The notes below the pieces were generated by a model, which saw only the letters and a program-made list of their open reading frames with translations, was not told the DNA's origin and did not search any database. A stretch of DNA of 64,000 nucleotides from Branchiostoma lanceolatum (taxonomy: Eukaryota > Chordata > Leptocardii > Amphioxiformes > Branchiostomatidae). Location of the stretch: positions 32,181,524 to 32,245,523 of the forward strand of contig NC_089725.1 in NCBI RefSeq assembly GCF_035083965.1, read 5' to 3'. The position numbers and the translations under genes are program-made. Shown here piece by piece: positions 34,000 to 45,800 of the stretch (positions are counted from its first letter, which is position 1; every line of letters starts with the position of its first letter).

Positions 34000-35117
34000 C
34001 TGAAGCAGAAAATTATGCGGAAGTGTTGTCGCATGTCGTTGTTGTTGTTTATAACTAAGATCAGATACAGCAACCCCGGGCGGGCGGACGGGAGGCTTTT
34101 CCCCAAGCTCCATTTCTTTAGTCCCCTTTTCCCTTTTTTCTGCCCCACCAACTCCCATTTTGCATTTCTTCCCTAGCTACTGCGCCAACCCCTCCCCACC
34201 ACCCAGAGCCTGTCTGTGCACCGCACATTGGGCCGTTCAAAAAAATGCTTGAAAAGGGGGGTGGAAGAGACTGGGAGGCGGTAGGGTTCAAGCATCTGGA
34301 TTAGGATTAGGAACTAGGGAGGGTTTGGGCAATTTTGGACTAGGAACCAGTGGGGGTTGAGCAATTTCTCGATTGGAGCTAAGGTAGGGTCAAAACCTAT
34401 TTTTGTACCTCTTTCACCCCCCTTTTCAATTATTTTTTTGAACAGCCCAAATTTTGCGAGGAGACTTTTCGTATCAAACCCAATAACTTGAAGCCCATAC
34501 ACGATTCCGACTACGCATGTGCAGTGTCAAGGCCCCTGGCTTGTAAACAGTGCTCGTGTCGACATTGTCTAGAATTGCATAACAACGCCCCAACGGGTTT
34601 TGTTTATGTCTTATGTCTTTAGGTTTATGTCATTATTGTACTAGTATATAATACCTCCTTGATAATACCTTATTACCTCTAAGGGAGTGTGGTTGTCACG
34701 TTGTTTTGCTCTAACCGTTACTGGCGAAGTTTCGATGGTAACAAATTTTAAGGACTTGAAAGAATGGCTAGAAACAAGGACATAATATATCTGAATATAA
34801 TGCATCCTTGGTTATAAAGAGATAGTGTTAAACTTTCTGTAGCACCCTTGATCTCTCAAACTGAATTCAACAAAAGAAGAAAAATAAACAGTTTTGGGAA
34901 TTTTCCTTTCTTGAGTTCTTTTTTAAACTGGTGTCATTAAACTGACTTCAATATTTATTACTTACTGGTATGTAATATGTTCTCTTGTCTGTCATTTATG
35001 CACTGACTTTGTTCTCTTCTAGCTAGCGATTTCCACTGTAAGGCTACTCAATATTGTGACTGCCTTTCTCACCTGTTGACATACTGAGTGACATTCCACA
35101 ACTTTGCTGCGAAAAAG

Positions 35118-38100
35118 ATGGCCAACAATACTAGCTTTGTTGCCAATGGTAAGAATACCACACTCTTCCGTGGGGGTTTCTTGAATAGTAACACTGCCTC
35201 GTCTCCAAACTCGCCTGTCTGGCAGCAACACCTTGACTGGTCCAAGTTGACTGGTCTGAATCCATCTGATTCCATGTCATCATTTTAAGTTATCTATGAA
35301 GAAGCTACCATCAGACATGTCAACCATATCATTGTCCCTAACCACTCCTTTTTCCTCTGCCCATTTAGTGGAGGAAGCTACACCACAGCTCATTCCCAAC
35401 AGGGAGACTGAGAGTGCTGCCAGTACTAGTGCTGATGGGAAAGCTGCAGAGTTAGAAGTGTGTATCTCCTGTGTTCTGACATCCATGTACAAATACCTAA
35501 ATCTTCCAATTGAAAGTGAATTAAAAGGCCGCCAGGTTTACTTGCAATTTAAAAAATCTTTCTGCACATACTTACTGAAGCTGTCATATATGTCTGCAAT
35601 TTTTTTACAAAGTATAGCTTGACATGAATTGCAATTTAATATACTAACTAAGCCTGACATTATTTTGTTGTTGTTGACACTGTAGATAACAGAGTGAATC
35701 TTGTGAAATATGCAGTGTGTCTTTTGGATGTCGTTCACTTTCACTCTGTTAATTTTCTCTTGTCAATGAATGAATGATGGGTCATGATGTTAAAATAGGA
35801 GTTTTTGATGGTAAAGTGACACATTTACTGTTTGTTCCTTCCCAGGCAGCAGAGAAAGGCATGCCTTCCACAGAACAGAAGCCTGAGGATGGGATGCCGC
35901 AGGACAGCACTGGTAGGTTTACTGCTAATATAGCTTATTCATGTGACAACTGACAAGTCAAGAAGCATTCAGTGGAGACAAAGTCTATGGTAATTTCAGA
36001 AATGCATATAGAGATGAGAATATCTACCCACTCCCCCCTAAAGAAAAGAATTCTCTCCACTTGTATTGAGTAATGACACTCAGAGAATTGAAGGTTACAA
36101 GTTACCGATATTCGGCTGACATTTAACTGATACTCCACTAGGCCCCGTTCACACAAATTAATTTGCATTATGGGCCAATTCAAATTGATTTTCCTGAATG
36201 TGGGATTGGGGTGGGTTGAATCAAATTGACCAGCAGTGTCCCGTATGTTTGAACACCCAATTCGGCTCGCAATAGTCATTTCAATGGCAGGTGTGAATGT
36301 GTGAACCACTCATTTTCCTCCTGCCCATGCAGCCATTGTAGGGGCGGAAGCAACAACATTCTCCAAACAGGAGCCGGATGGTAAGACTGAAGGTGCTGCC
36401 TGTGCTGATGGCACCTCTGCAGATGTAAAGGTATGTATTTGTGTGGTCTGAAATTCATCATACAAATAGTAGCTCTCTTCCCAATGAATTAAATGGCTGT
36501 CAGGTTTCTTTGCAATTTTGAAAACCTGTCTGCAAATAATGAAGCTGTACAGACGTACTACACTACAACATCCCAAGCATGCTAAAGCCATCGGACCTGT
36601 TAAATGTATGTCAGCATCAAATTTATAAAATGTAGCTACATATTGATTGCATTTCAAAGTAACAAGCCTGAAATAGTTTTTTTGATTGTTGACACTAAAT
36701 AACTGTTGGGTTGTCATTTATGTGTACTTTGCATGCCTTCCATATTATTATTTATTTTTAATTTTTATTTTTTTAAATTCATTTTCCATCCAACAACATA
36801 AACAACAAAGTCAGTAGTTCAGTAACATAAATAAGTGTCATATACAAACTGACGTCAGTAATAACTTGTCATATAGAAACAGTGTCATATAAAACAAAAC
36901 TTTATCCGTCCAGTAACAAGTGTCATATCCAAAAAAAAATTTATCCATTCAATAACATAATTTCAATCAAAACATAGATAATAGTGTCATTTGAAAAACT
37001 GAAACACAACTGAAAATAACTTATTGTAAACATAAAGTCCCCCATTCCCCCCTGTGCTTTTCCAGTTTTCCCCTTCTTGCTGCAATCAAATATTCTGCTT
37101 GTTGAAAAAAGTTAACATATTTGGTAAAGGAATTTAAATTTATATTTAGGTTTTGGCTAACAAGATTATAACATTACATATAACAGGGACCCCCCGAGAT
37201 AAATTTCCAAATATGATATTAAATGCATGCAAGTTTAAAAGTTGATCTGCCTTCCATATTTAGTTTCGCTATGTCTACTCTGTTTCATTTTCTCATGATG
37301 ATTTGATGGTCAAGTGACATATTTACTGTTCCTTCCATTGCACAGATGTCTGAGGATGGGATACAGGGCAGTACTGGTATGTTAACTGTACTTAATAACT
37401 GACAATTCAAGGGGCATACAATTAAGACAAAGTCTATATTAACTCAGGAATACAGATAGAGATAGGAAGAAAAATTAATGAGAACAGATACATGTACTGT
37501 ATCTCTTAACCCCCCCCCCCCCCAAACTACCCCAAGTTCCCTCTGAGATATTGACTCAAACCTTTTGTATAATGCATTGTATTTAGCATTGACACAGAAG
37601 ATAATGAAGGTAACAGCGGATATTCAGCTGACAAACCTGTTTGTTTACTGTTCTTTGCCTTATTTTGAAACTGTCACTGTGATTCTTATTACAATATTTG
37701 TGTGGTGTCAAGGGTTTCACACCTTTTTTTGCACCTGGAATTGATAGTCGTTCATTTTTCAATTTCTTCATATTTTCAGAGATGAAATTTAAGGTGAACT
37801 TTGACCATCCCAAGATGAAGGCCCGTATAGAAGTAACCGCACCTGGAAACCAGCCCATCATTGAGGCACTCCGAGATGATTTCAGGCTAGACAAAATCAA
37901 GAAGGACTTTACCAAGGTCTTCCTTTATCCACTAGATGATAGCAATATCAAAGGAGAACCAAACATTGGTAACCCCTGCAGCAGCATTGCAGGTGGCAAG
38001 TTTGAGGCAAGATTTAACACCAAGCTAAAGTATGGCCAAGGCCTTAGTGTGTATAATGATGATGATCTAAAGGCTAGAGAAAGGTATAAATTTTATCTTG

Positions 38101-39482
38101 ATGTTAGTGAGCAAAGAAGTAAGTCCCAGTGGATTACCAAGATGGAGCCAACAAAGTACCACTTCCGTACTTTACTGATTGACTGCCTACCCAATGACAC
38201 TCTCCTGTCAGCTCTGCTGAGGGATGGGAGGATCGATAACAGCAAGGTGAGGAAGAGTGAACTCACTTACAGAGCACACAGTGTCAAACTTACAGATGGC
38301 GTTTATGGCTATCATGACAAGACCTTTGTTAGTAAAGTCCTTGATGACCCACAAGTAAGGGATGATGATTGGCAAAAAGCACTAGATAAAATCCGAAGTA
38401 ATGACCCTGTAGTCAACAGCCCCACACATGAAGGCAGGATTGGTCCAAATAAGACAGAAAGTCCTAGTCATGAAGAGAGAGTTGATAAAAGTATGCCCAG
38501 TACCAGTGGTGCTACACCTAAAGTAGGGAGCCCAAGTTCACCGGCAAACAAGCCTGATGAAAAGATGTATACTAAGTGGCAGACACTAGTTGCTGCTGTT
38601 TTGAACTTAGCTCTTCCAGCTCTTCAAGCTATAGAGTCTGAAGAAGAAGATAAGAAGAGGAGGAAGAAATTGGATAAGATTGCAGCACCTTTTGTGAAGA
38701 AATTTCACAATGTTAATGAAGTGCGTAGCGTCCGATTGGTAAAGACCATCATGTCCTTTTCTGACTCTGTAGGAATACTTAACAAAGAAACTGATCCACA
38801 TGGAACTTGTTTTAGAGTTGGCCAAGTGTATGTTATGACCAACAAACATGTCGCAGATGCGGCAGGACTGTGTGGTGAGGGAAGAGGGGATGTCTTTGTG
38901 GAATTTAACTACTTGGACCCTTTATTTCCCAAGTCTAGTGATAGTCATTTCAAAGTCAAACGTCTTGTGTACTGCAGTCCTGAGTTGGACTATTGTGTGC
39001 TGGAGCTGGATATTCCTAGTGGAGAGTTAGACAGTTTCCAACAAAGGTTTCCAGGTCTTGGTCATTTAATAGGGCCAATTAGCATGGAAGGTACAGTAGC
39101 AATCATTGGACATCCAGGTGGTCATGACAAAAAATCTCATTTGTCCTGTCCTGTTGTGAGTGCAACTAGTGCCCCAGAGGCAGTGTATCATAGGTTTTAT
39201 GAGCAGTTGACCCACCAAGCAGCGGCTACGTACAGGACCGTATTTGGTCATGGCTCCTCAGGTTCACCAGGTTTTGACGGAGATGGAAAACTTGTGGTTA
39301 TGCATACAATGGGCTTCTATTTGCATACAGGATCCCCAAGTGTAATGGAACTGGGGGTAAAAATGACTGCCATCTTTGATGATCTGAGGAAGAATAACCA
39401 TGATTTGTTTTGTACCATATTTCCCCGGGAACTTTGGGATAAAGTATGGCCAGAAATAGAAGAGCCCATGGATTGCTCCTAA
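35118..39482 (+). CDS. FAM111-like trypsin-fold serine protease
   Basis: Six coding exons fit in phase: 35118-35148, 35369-35457, 35846-35912, 36333-36430, 37346-37376 and 37780-39482, giving 672 residues. Residues 1-105 are a low-complexity tail. The large last exon has two regions resembling the FAM111 ubiquitin-like parts (from KVNFDHPKMKARIEV and from KYHFRTLLIDCLPNDTLL), then a chymotrypsin-type protease domain. The triad is visible: His462 (TNKHVADAAG), Asp509 (ELDYCVLEL) and Ser599 (GHGSSGSPGFD); the oxyanion Gly is present. In vertebrates FAM111A/B are nuclear proteases linked to replication forks and PCNA. I see no clear PIP box. The start is chosen because an in-frame stop lies upstream and the ATG context (AAGATGG) is good; 5' non-coding exons exist but are uncertain (candidate donors at 33,596 and 33,835). 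Confidence 0.78.
35335..37460 (+). repeat. Tandem duplication of an exon pair within the FAM111-like gene
   Basis: Exons 2-3 with flanking introns (about 35,335-36,010) recur as exons 4-5 (about 36,300-37,460). Aligned pieces: acceptor flank AACCACTC(C/A)TTTTTCC, exon phrases GCTGATGG and CCTGAGGATGGGAT / TCTGAGGATGGGAT, intron phrases GAATTAAA(A/T)GGC, CAGGTTT(A/C)CTT and TTGTTGACACT, then GACAAAGTCTAT after the second exon. Each pair begins and ends in phase 1, so the copy was added without breaking the frame. Confidence 0.85.
36747..37247 (-). mobile_element. 501-bp retroposon insertion with 13-bp target duplication
   Basis: TGCCTTCCATATT occurs at 36,734-36,746 and 37,248-37,260 and brackets DNA absent from the sister intron of the duplicated exon pair. 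The left side of the insert is T-rich (ATTATTTATTTTTAATTT), so on the minus strand it ends in an A-rich tail, as LINE or SINE copies do. No coding frame survives. It must be younger than the exon-pair duplication. Confidence 0.85.
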
Positions 39483-41080
39483 ATTCCTTGTTGCATATTA
39501 ACAGAGAAGGGGAGGGAATGATGATTTCCAGGGAGTGATCTTGGAAAGCCATAGCCTCTACCAGGCTCCGTCCTATTGTTGGGAAAATAGTAGAAATCAG
39601 CCGAGGTACTCCGCTATACAGGGTAGGTCCGCTATACAGTGAAGCTGCATTATCAATGGATGGACCAGGCTCCGTCCTATCGTTGGGAAAATAGTAGAAA
39701 TGGTCAGATTCAGAAACCAAGAGGTAGCAGTTGGCAACCATGGAATTGTTGTGAAGTAGACAGGCCATTATGTCTGATGCAATGAAATTGCATGTGAACT
39801 GACGATGAAAATTAACTCAAATCAGATTTATCAGTATACTTGCTGTATATTATATGTCTTTTACTTTTAGTCCTTCTGTTATTTTAATCAGACAAGTTGA
39901 CATTGACATACATATTTGTTGCAATGGTTGACCAGAGTATAGAGCATACGATGATTTGGAAATTGTGTAAAAACCATCTTTGATTTTATAATGCTTGTTT
40001 TTTTTATAAGTTTTCATGTCATTCTGGATCAAAGTTGAACTGTAATTTACAATACAAAAATTGGACCAAATTTTTGAGTGACCAATCCAGTGCTTGTCAA
40101 GGGCTGAGCAATTCACTGCTTCTGTGACGTCACGTCATGTTACGCAGATAGAACACGTGACACAGTTCAACTTTGATCCAGAATGACTTCTACCAATGCA
40201 GATGAACTTCATGTCATTTAATAAAAATGGTGACCTTTTACAAATGTTAAAGTAAGTGCATTGATAGATGTAGGAATGTCATATGGTCAGCAAGAGAGAT
40301 GATATATTTTTCATTCCAGCCTTTGGATGTATATGGCTTTCATTCCAATAAACCATTTAACATTCCATTTAGAGGAAAGAGCTACCTGTGATGGACATGT
40401 ATATCATCTGTCATTATCATGTGCATCTGACTGATCTGTAGGTGATTCATGATTTACTGGAACTTTGCTACAACCAAAGAGGTTCTAGGAACCACACTTC
40501 AAAGTCACTACAAAGAGACATCTGTTACAAAACTATGCATTTTTATTAATCAATAAATATCAGCTGCTTTTACATTACCCACGACTTTGTCTTTTACTGT
40601 TGTTTTTCCTTTCCACAACCACACCTACAAGTACATCCTATGAATTCAGCAAACATGACAACATACTAAATGGAAGAGGAATGTTGGTAAAGATGTGAAC
40701 TTGAATTTCGTTCTTAAGGCACTTCTTAACATATCCCCTGGGTTGACACACGAAACTGAGAAATACTGTTTGATCTCAACAACATCCCGCATATTTATTT
40801 GTACATGCATTGCAACAAAAGACTTTTTATTTGTACATGTATTGCAACAAAAGACAGTTGTCTCAGTTTAAAAGCCATATTAACATGGTCGCAATTCTGT
40901 CAGTGCAGTACAAGATCTTAAGATCCACAAGAGACTGAACCAGAGACTAAAACAGTCACACTGGGGCAGGCCCCTACTCCTATCGACGAGTGTGGTGGGT
41001 TCTTAAACGTGCTCGAGGTGTGGCTCTCCTCAAACACGGGACTGACTGCTTCGCATATCCTAAACAAACACATCAGAACC
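39483..41080. other. FAM111-like 3' UTR and intergenic DNA
   Basis: Holds a direct repeat of about 38 bp beginning ACCAGGCTCCGTCCTAT (39,560 and 39,662), an inverted-repeat MITE at 40,018-40,187 (arms GTCATTCTGGATCAAAG and TTGAACTGT, 26 bp, perfect), and a plus-strand AATAAA at 40,348-40,353 that may end the FAM111-like transcript. No gene is seen. Confidence 0.6.
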
Positions 41081-42238
41081 TCAGCTGTCTGTAAAGTTAG
41101 GCTTTCTCTTTTCCACATACGCTGCCATGCCCTCCCTCCTGTCGTTGGTGGCAAACGTGGCGAGATGCAACGTCTGCTCAAACTCAGCCCCTCCCTTAGC
41201 GTTGTCTCCTGTGATACTCTCACCGCCTCCTTCGCCATGGCAACCACCAGTTTGGATCTTCTCGGCAGTCCTGACACCTCGCTGACCACCCTGTCCGGAG
41301 GGAACACCTTACTGCCCAGCCCAGCCTGCAGGGCCTCCTGGGTAATGGAAAGAAAAATGTGAGAGTCTGCATGGGGGGATTTTAGGAGGGCCGGCAACAC
41401 TTAACACTAAACTCGGGAAGGCCGACAGTGTAAAGCTTTGGAAACATGTTCATTGGATTGTACCTTTACTGATTGCAGCTTCAGAGTATGCAGACCACTG
41501 CACCTTAACACCTTAATCATTCACAGTTATAATGCAAATCGAGACTGTCAAGACGAGAACTGTTTATAAGATGGGCCTTCACTTTTGACCTTGTGCATGC
41601 ATACTCGGAATGGTGGATTAGCTTATAGTTATAGTCATGTAACGTTAACTTTACTTTGTTTTTGATAAATTGAAACTTCTCTTTGAAGACATGTTGGGCT
41701 TTAAATAAGTTATGATGGAGATGTCTAGTATGACAAATGGAGATGCTATAAAGAACAATCAGCATGCCATATTTTAAACATGGATAGGACCCTGGACGGC
41801 TGTAGCTCAACTGGTTCTATAATTAGTTGGTAACACCTGGGAGACTCCAGTTCAAATCCTGGGAGGGGCATCCTGGTTGGAGCTGCGCCGTCGTTCGGAA
41901 GGGACTATAATAGGGGTCTTGTGACCGAGGACATGCCATGAGCAAGTCAAACAGCCTCATTACTCAGGTGGGTACCTACTGGCTGTAATAATACAACAAG
42001 GTGAATTATAACCCCAGGCATTATCCCCACTCAGACACGCCCCCTACCGTACCTCCGCCATCATGCCATCACACAGAGCATTCAGGGCCTTGGGTCGGTT
42101 CAGTTCGATCAACCCTACGTTTGCTCTCTCGCCTTCCTTCCTCACTCTAAGGTACTCAAATTGTCCGTCTGACTTGTGGTGACTTGATCGGTTTAAATGT
42201 GGACAAAGGGCATCTTGGGCAATTTCACTTTCACCCTG
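41081..42238 (-). pseudogene. Broken enoyl-CoA hydratase (ECHS1) remnant
   Basis: Two pieces of mitochondrial enoyl-CoA hydratase (fatty-acid beta-oxidation) lie on the minus strand. The 5' piece (about 42,053-42,238) reads FEYLRVRKEGERANVGLIEL, then NRPKALNALCDGMMAE, and ends at a donor (GAG then GTACGG). The 3' piece (41,081-41,337) starts after an acceptor and reads [18 protein letters not shown], then [12 protein letters not shown] and TTLREG. It then needs a one-base shift to continue [20 protein letters not shown] and end KRKPNFTDS at a stop. Another frame break with loss of a few residues precedes SKLVV. The middle of the enzyme, including the catalytic glutamate region, is missing: only about 700 bp with a SINE separate the pieces. 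A partial-duplicate pseudogene is the simplest reading; misassembly is the alternative. Confidence 0.8.
41790..42000 (+). repeat. tRNA-derived SINE inside the ECHS1 remnant
   Basis: A box GTAGCTCAACTGG and B box CAGTTCAAATCC lie about 35 nt apart, as in a tRNA-related head, followed by a unique body (GGTTGGAGCTGCGCCGTCG and onwards). Its position where the missing ECHS1 exons should be suggests insertion after or during gene decay. Confidence 0.7.
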
Positions 42239-42439
42239 GGAACAAGTGACATTGGGTCATGTGACCGTGAGAAAGATGTTTTCATTACATAAATCTCTAC
42301 ATATGCATGTTTCTACGTTAAAGAATATACACATGCATACAAGTACTCACTATATACTCTATACATACTGAATTTGTGTCGAATTTTAAGGATTGAGATG
42401 TGTAAATGTACGCTTATGCAATAAATGCCCTGGGGCCAA

Positions 42440-42837
42440 GAGTGACCGGAAGTGACGTCGCCTATTCTCCGAATTCCCCATCATCGCGGATCACGAGCGG
42501 ACGGAGCAGCTGGACGGAATGGGGAACTGAACACATCTCTGTCGCGTCCTTCCCAGCCGCTGCGCCGCTACACAGGGCAGGCAAGACTCTGGGGAAGCTC
42601 GTCGGGCTCTCCTGAAGGCACCGTCCGCCGCCTGCTGCCGCCCGGGGCCTCGGGAGGCGGTACGGCGGGACGCAGCGCGCTGGCCGCCGCGGTGGGGTGG
42701 TCATGGTGGGTGGTACCACGGAATGCACTTGAATTTACCATTTACAAATCCTGACATTTTTCTCCAGCGGTGTTGCTGATGCTCCTCCCCTGCCCATTGT
42801 TGTTGATGCTCACGCCCTTCTGCTTTCTTCACCACAG
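42440..42837 (+). promoter_or_regulatory. CpG-rich promoter and 5' UTR region of the SOCS gene
   Basis: ACCGGAAGT (42,445-42,453, ETS type) is joined directly to TGACGTCG (CRE-like). CpG-rich DNA follows to about 42,720. An acceptor (TTCACCACAG) at 42,837/42,838 opens the first coding exon, so at least one non-coding exon is expected in this stretch. Its exact borders are not clear. Confidence 0.6.
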
Positions 42838-42885
42838 TTCTCGGTGTTTAAGCGGAACCGACACAGTAATACCAGGAACCCGGCC

Positions 42886-45800
42886 ATGGCGTCCGCCCCC
42901 GGCGGTACCCCGCAGGAGGAACCACACGGCAGCGGGAACACGGAACAGTCCGCCCCGCAGCACGATCCACAGCCGCCCGATACAGGGAAGAAGGACGATC
43001 CGAGCGCCAAGGAGGACAACAAGGAAGCCACAAAACAACCTAAGGACTTGGGTGCTCGTCCCAAGACAATGCCATTCCGTAAGAAAAGCGCGAAAGACAA
43101 ATCTAAGTCCAAGGAGAAAGACAAGGAACGTAAGGGGTCGGACCCCGGGCCGAGTCCGGTGAAGAAGACGCTGTCTATCAAGGAGAAGTTTCGGAGGAAG
43201 TCTGACCAAGGAGCCGAGCTGCCTTCCGTGGAGGGACCCAGCAAACCGCACAGAACTGGGTGCGTCTGTACAAGGTAACATAGTGATTATCAAACACGGT
43301 GGGGGTAGGACACTACACGATCCCGTGTACTTGCACTAGTTCTACCAAATCCAAGCGAAACCTCATAATCCTATATTCTAACATTCACTTCCGTGTTATG
43401 TCGCAGCGTTAGGCACACTGGAATGTGTTGTTGCTGTGTTTATGTCAACCAAAAGATGATATCCGCAGACGTTTTGTAGCTTGGTGATCTATTTTTGTTC
43501 GCAAATCACGCTACCATATTGTCCCGAGCTGCCCACAAAATCCCAGGTTTCAGAGAACATAACAAGTGTGAGGAATGTGTGTAACAATGCTCGAACGGAT
43601 CTCGTTCCTCCGTGGAATGTGGGGGAACAAAAAAATCTGGGAGCTGCATTATTCTCATAATAATAACTGGCAGTCAATTCTCAACAGAAAGCAGGAAATT
43701 GTAGGAAGAATTGTTATAAGGCTCTAAATTGTTAGGATGATCTCCAAGCAGATGTAAGGATCCAGCCCTGCTTTCGTGACATGTTTTTGCCACATTTAGT
43801 TTGCCTTGCTAATAGTGCACCTTTGTAACCTTTTACTGGTTCCCCAAGAAAGCCCACACCACTAGAGATAGACGTAGTAACACAGAACAGGATGTAAAAG
43901 ACCAACAAAACAACCCCAACTGGATTTACCTACTTGGAGAACACAAATACCAGCCCATAAAGGAGAGATGATTTGAAATCAATTGGCACAGAAAATCGAG
44001 ACACACACAAAAAAATGTGTGTCCCTGTTTCTGACATGCCTTACAACAGGTGAATGTTTGAATTAGGACTGACTAAAATAGTAACCCTCAGATACACAAC
44101 CTTTAATTCCACTGCTGTATACTGTAGATCTTGTATTCTGCATACTAGTGTACAATTATTCCCTATAGCGTACAGAGATATCTAGCTGCACCGGTGCACC
44201 CACAGTCAAAAATTAAGGTGCACAGCTCCAATTTTGGGTGCGCCCACTATTTTGAGCCCTGTCTGCTCAGGGTGTGTATTCAAGGGTGGTAATTTTGTTT
44301 ACTTATAGTTATACACAATGTTCTCTGTTTCAAATTCAAGGGTGGCAATTTTAGTAACTCAAGGTACACAATGTGCTGTAAGAAGCCTCCTAAAAACATA
44401 ACTAGTAATCAAAGAAAGCAGCAGCACTTTCTTTTTTCCTTGTCCTGTTGTTGACATCCCTGTGAAGGAGGTGATACCGCAACTTTATACCACAAACTTG
44501 ATCCTGTCAATTATGGGTGCTTGTTTGTGGTTTCTCTAAACTGTTCCACAAATTGCAAAGGCCGTATTAGGCTTCAAAACGTCGAAATAGGCCTTAAAAC
44601 AGAGGTTTTGAGCGAAATTATCAAAACCAACCAGCCAGTGTGGCAAACCAGATTGAGGAAGTGACGACAACTCCAACCCTCCGGACCCCCACAGATTTCC
44701 CAGTTGAACAGTGCTGCTGCGTGTATTACGTAAATGTTGAGCGTATTTGCGGGAAGACTAGTACATATGCTGCGTAAACACCTAGGGCCTCCATGTTGTG
44801 GGAAGGGGGGTGGGCGTGGGGTTTGTTTCTTAGGGTATTCTCCAAGCAAAGGTTTCCGTCAGGGGAACTAGTAGTGGCTTTGAATTCCAGCAGAGGTGGG
44901 GGGAGACTAGCCTAAACTCAATCAAGCTCCTGTAACGGCTTTCCGCCCTGTAACCGCAGAAATCCCCGGACAGCAGGAGTTTGCGTTATACAGACTAGGG
45001 GGAGGCAAATGAAAGAAATTGTGACCAGTACCAAATTTTGTAGAATCATGGATCCATGGGCCTGAGTTCGATCCCAGGGTTGGTCCCAGCTCAAACAAGT
45101 TGTAAGGGATTGCATTCGGCATTTCGGTTGTGACGTAGAGCCAGCAGCCCTGTGTTCAAGGGAGCTACAGGCGTAAGCCTGAAGGGCCAAACCTCTGCAT
45201 GTAAAAGAACCCAACACACTCATCGAGAAGAGTAGGGGTGACCCGGTGTGTTAGCTTAATACGTGAGCCATAGCAAAGCCGTGTCGCACTTCTAGCTATC
45301 GAAAAAGCATCATGCTTCGTCCTCAGATGTTCGACTGTTTTTACCAGCCCGCTGACCACACCTCTGCTTGGAGAACAGGGCCAGGTCACTAGGTCAGGTC
45401 TGTTGACAGGCCATCTGCTGGGTTTGTGGATCCAGTGACAAAATGTGTGGGTGGCAAAACTCCCCTGCTGAAGTCAACAAAAATGTGTTGGAATTACCTC
45501 TGCTACTGAGCCCAGCAAATGTCCAATTATGTCTGTCAACAAGTGCTACTCCAGGGCTGGAAATATTGAATGCATGTGCACTATTGACTACTGTATTTCA
45601 CTTTACCTTCACGGTAGCAAAATTTCACAGTGTAAGGTAAATGAACATTTTCACTGAACTTTAACTTCACGGTGGCGGCAAGTGATTTACAGAACATATG
45701 TAAGAATGAATCATAAATAATAACAGTTTTTTTCACGGTGATGATAAGTTCACGGTCCAGAAGTGACCGTGAAAACAGTGAACCTTTATTGCTGTATTAT

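Noticed and set aside
33898-34158. Matching peptides IAAATL...YVLPESPRL on both strands
   Set aside because: Caused by the hairpin at 33,924-33,999, not by a gene.
42810-43293. Minus-strand and alternate-frame open frames of 130-154 codons
   Set aside because: Shadows of the GC-rich first SOCS coding exon; the plus frame joins the later exons in phase and the others do not.
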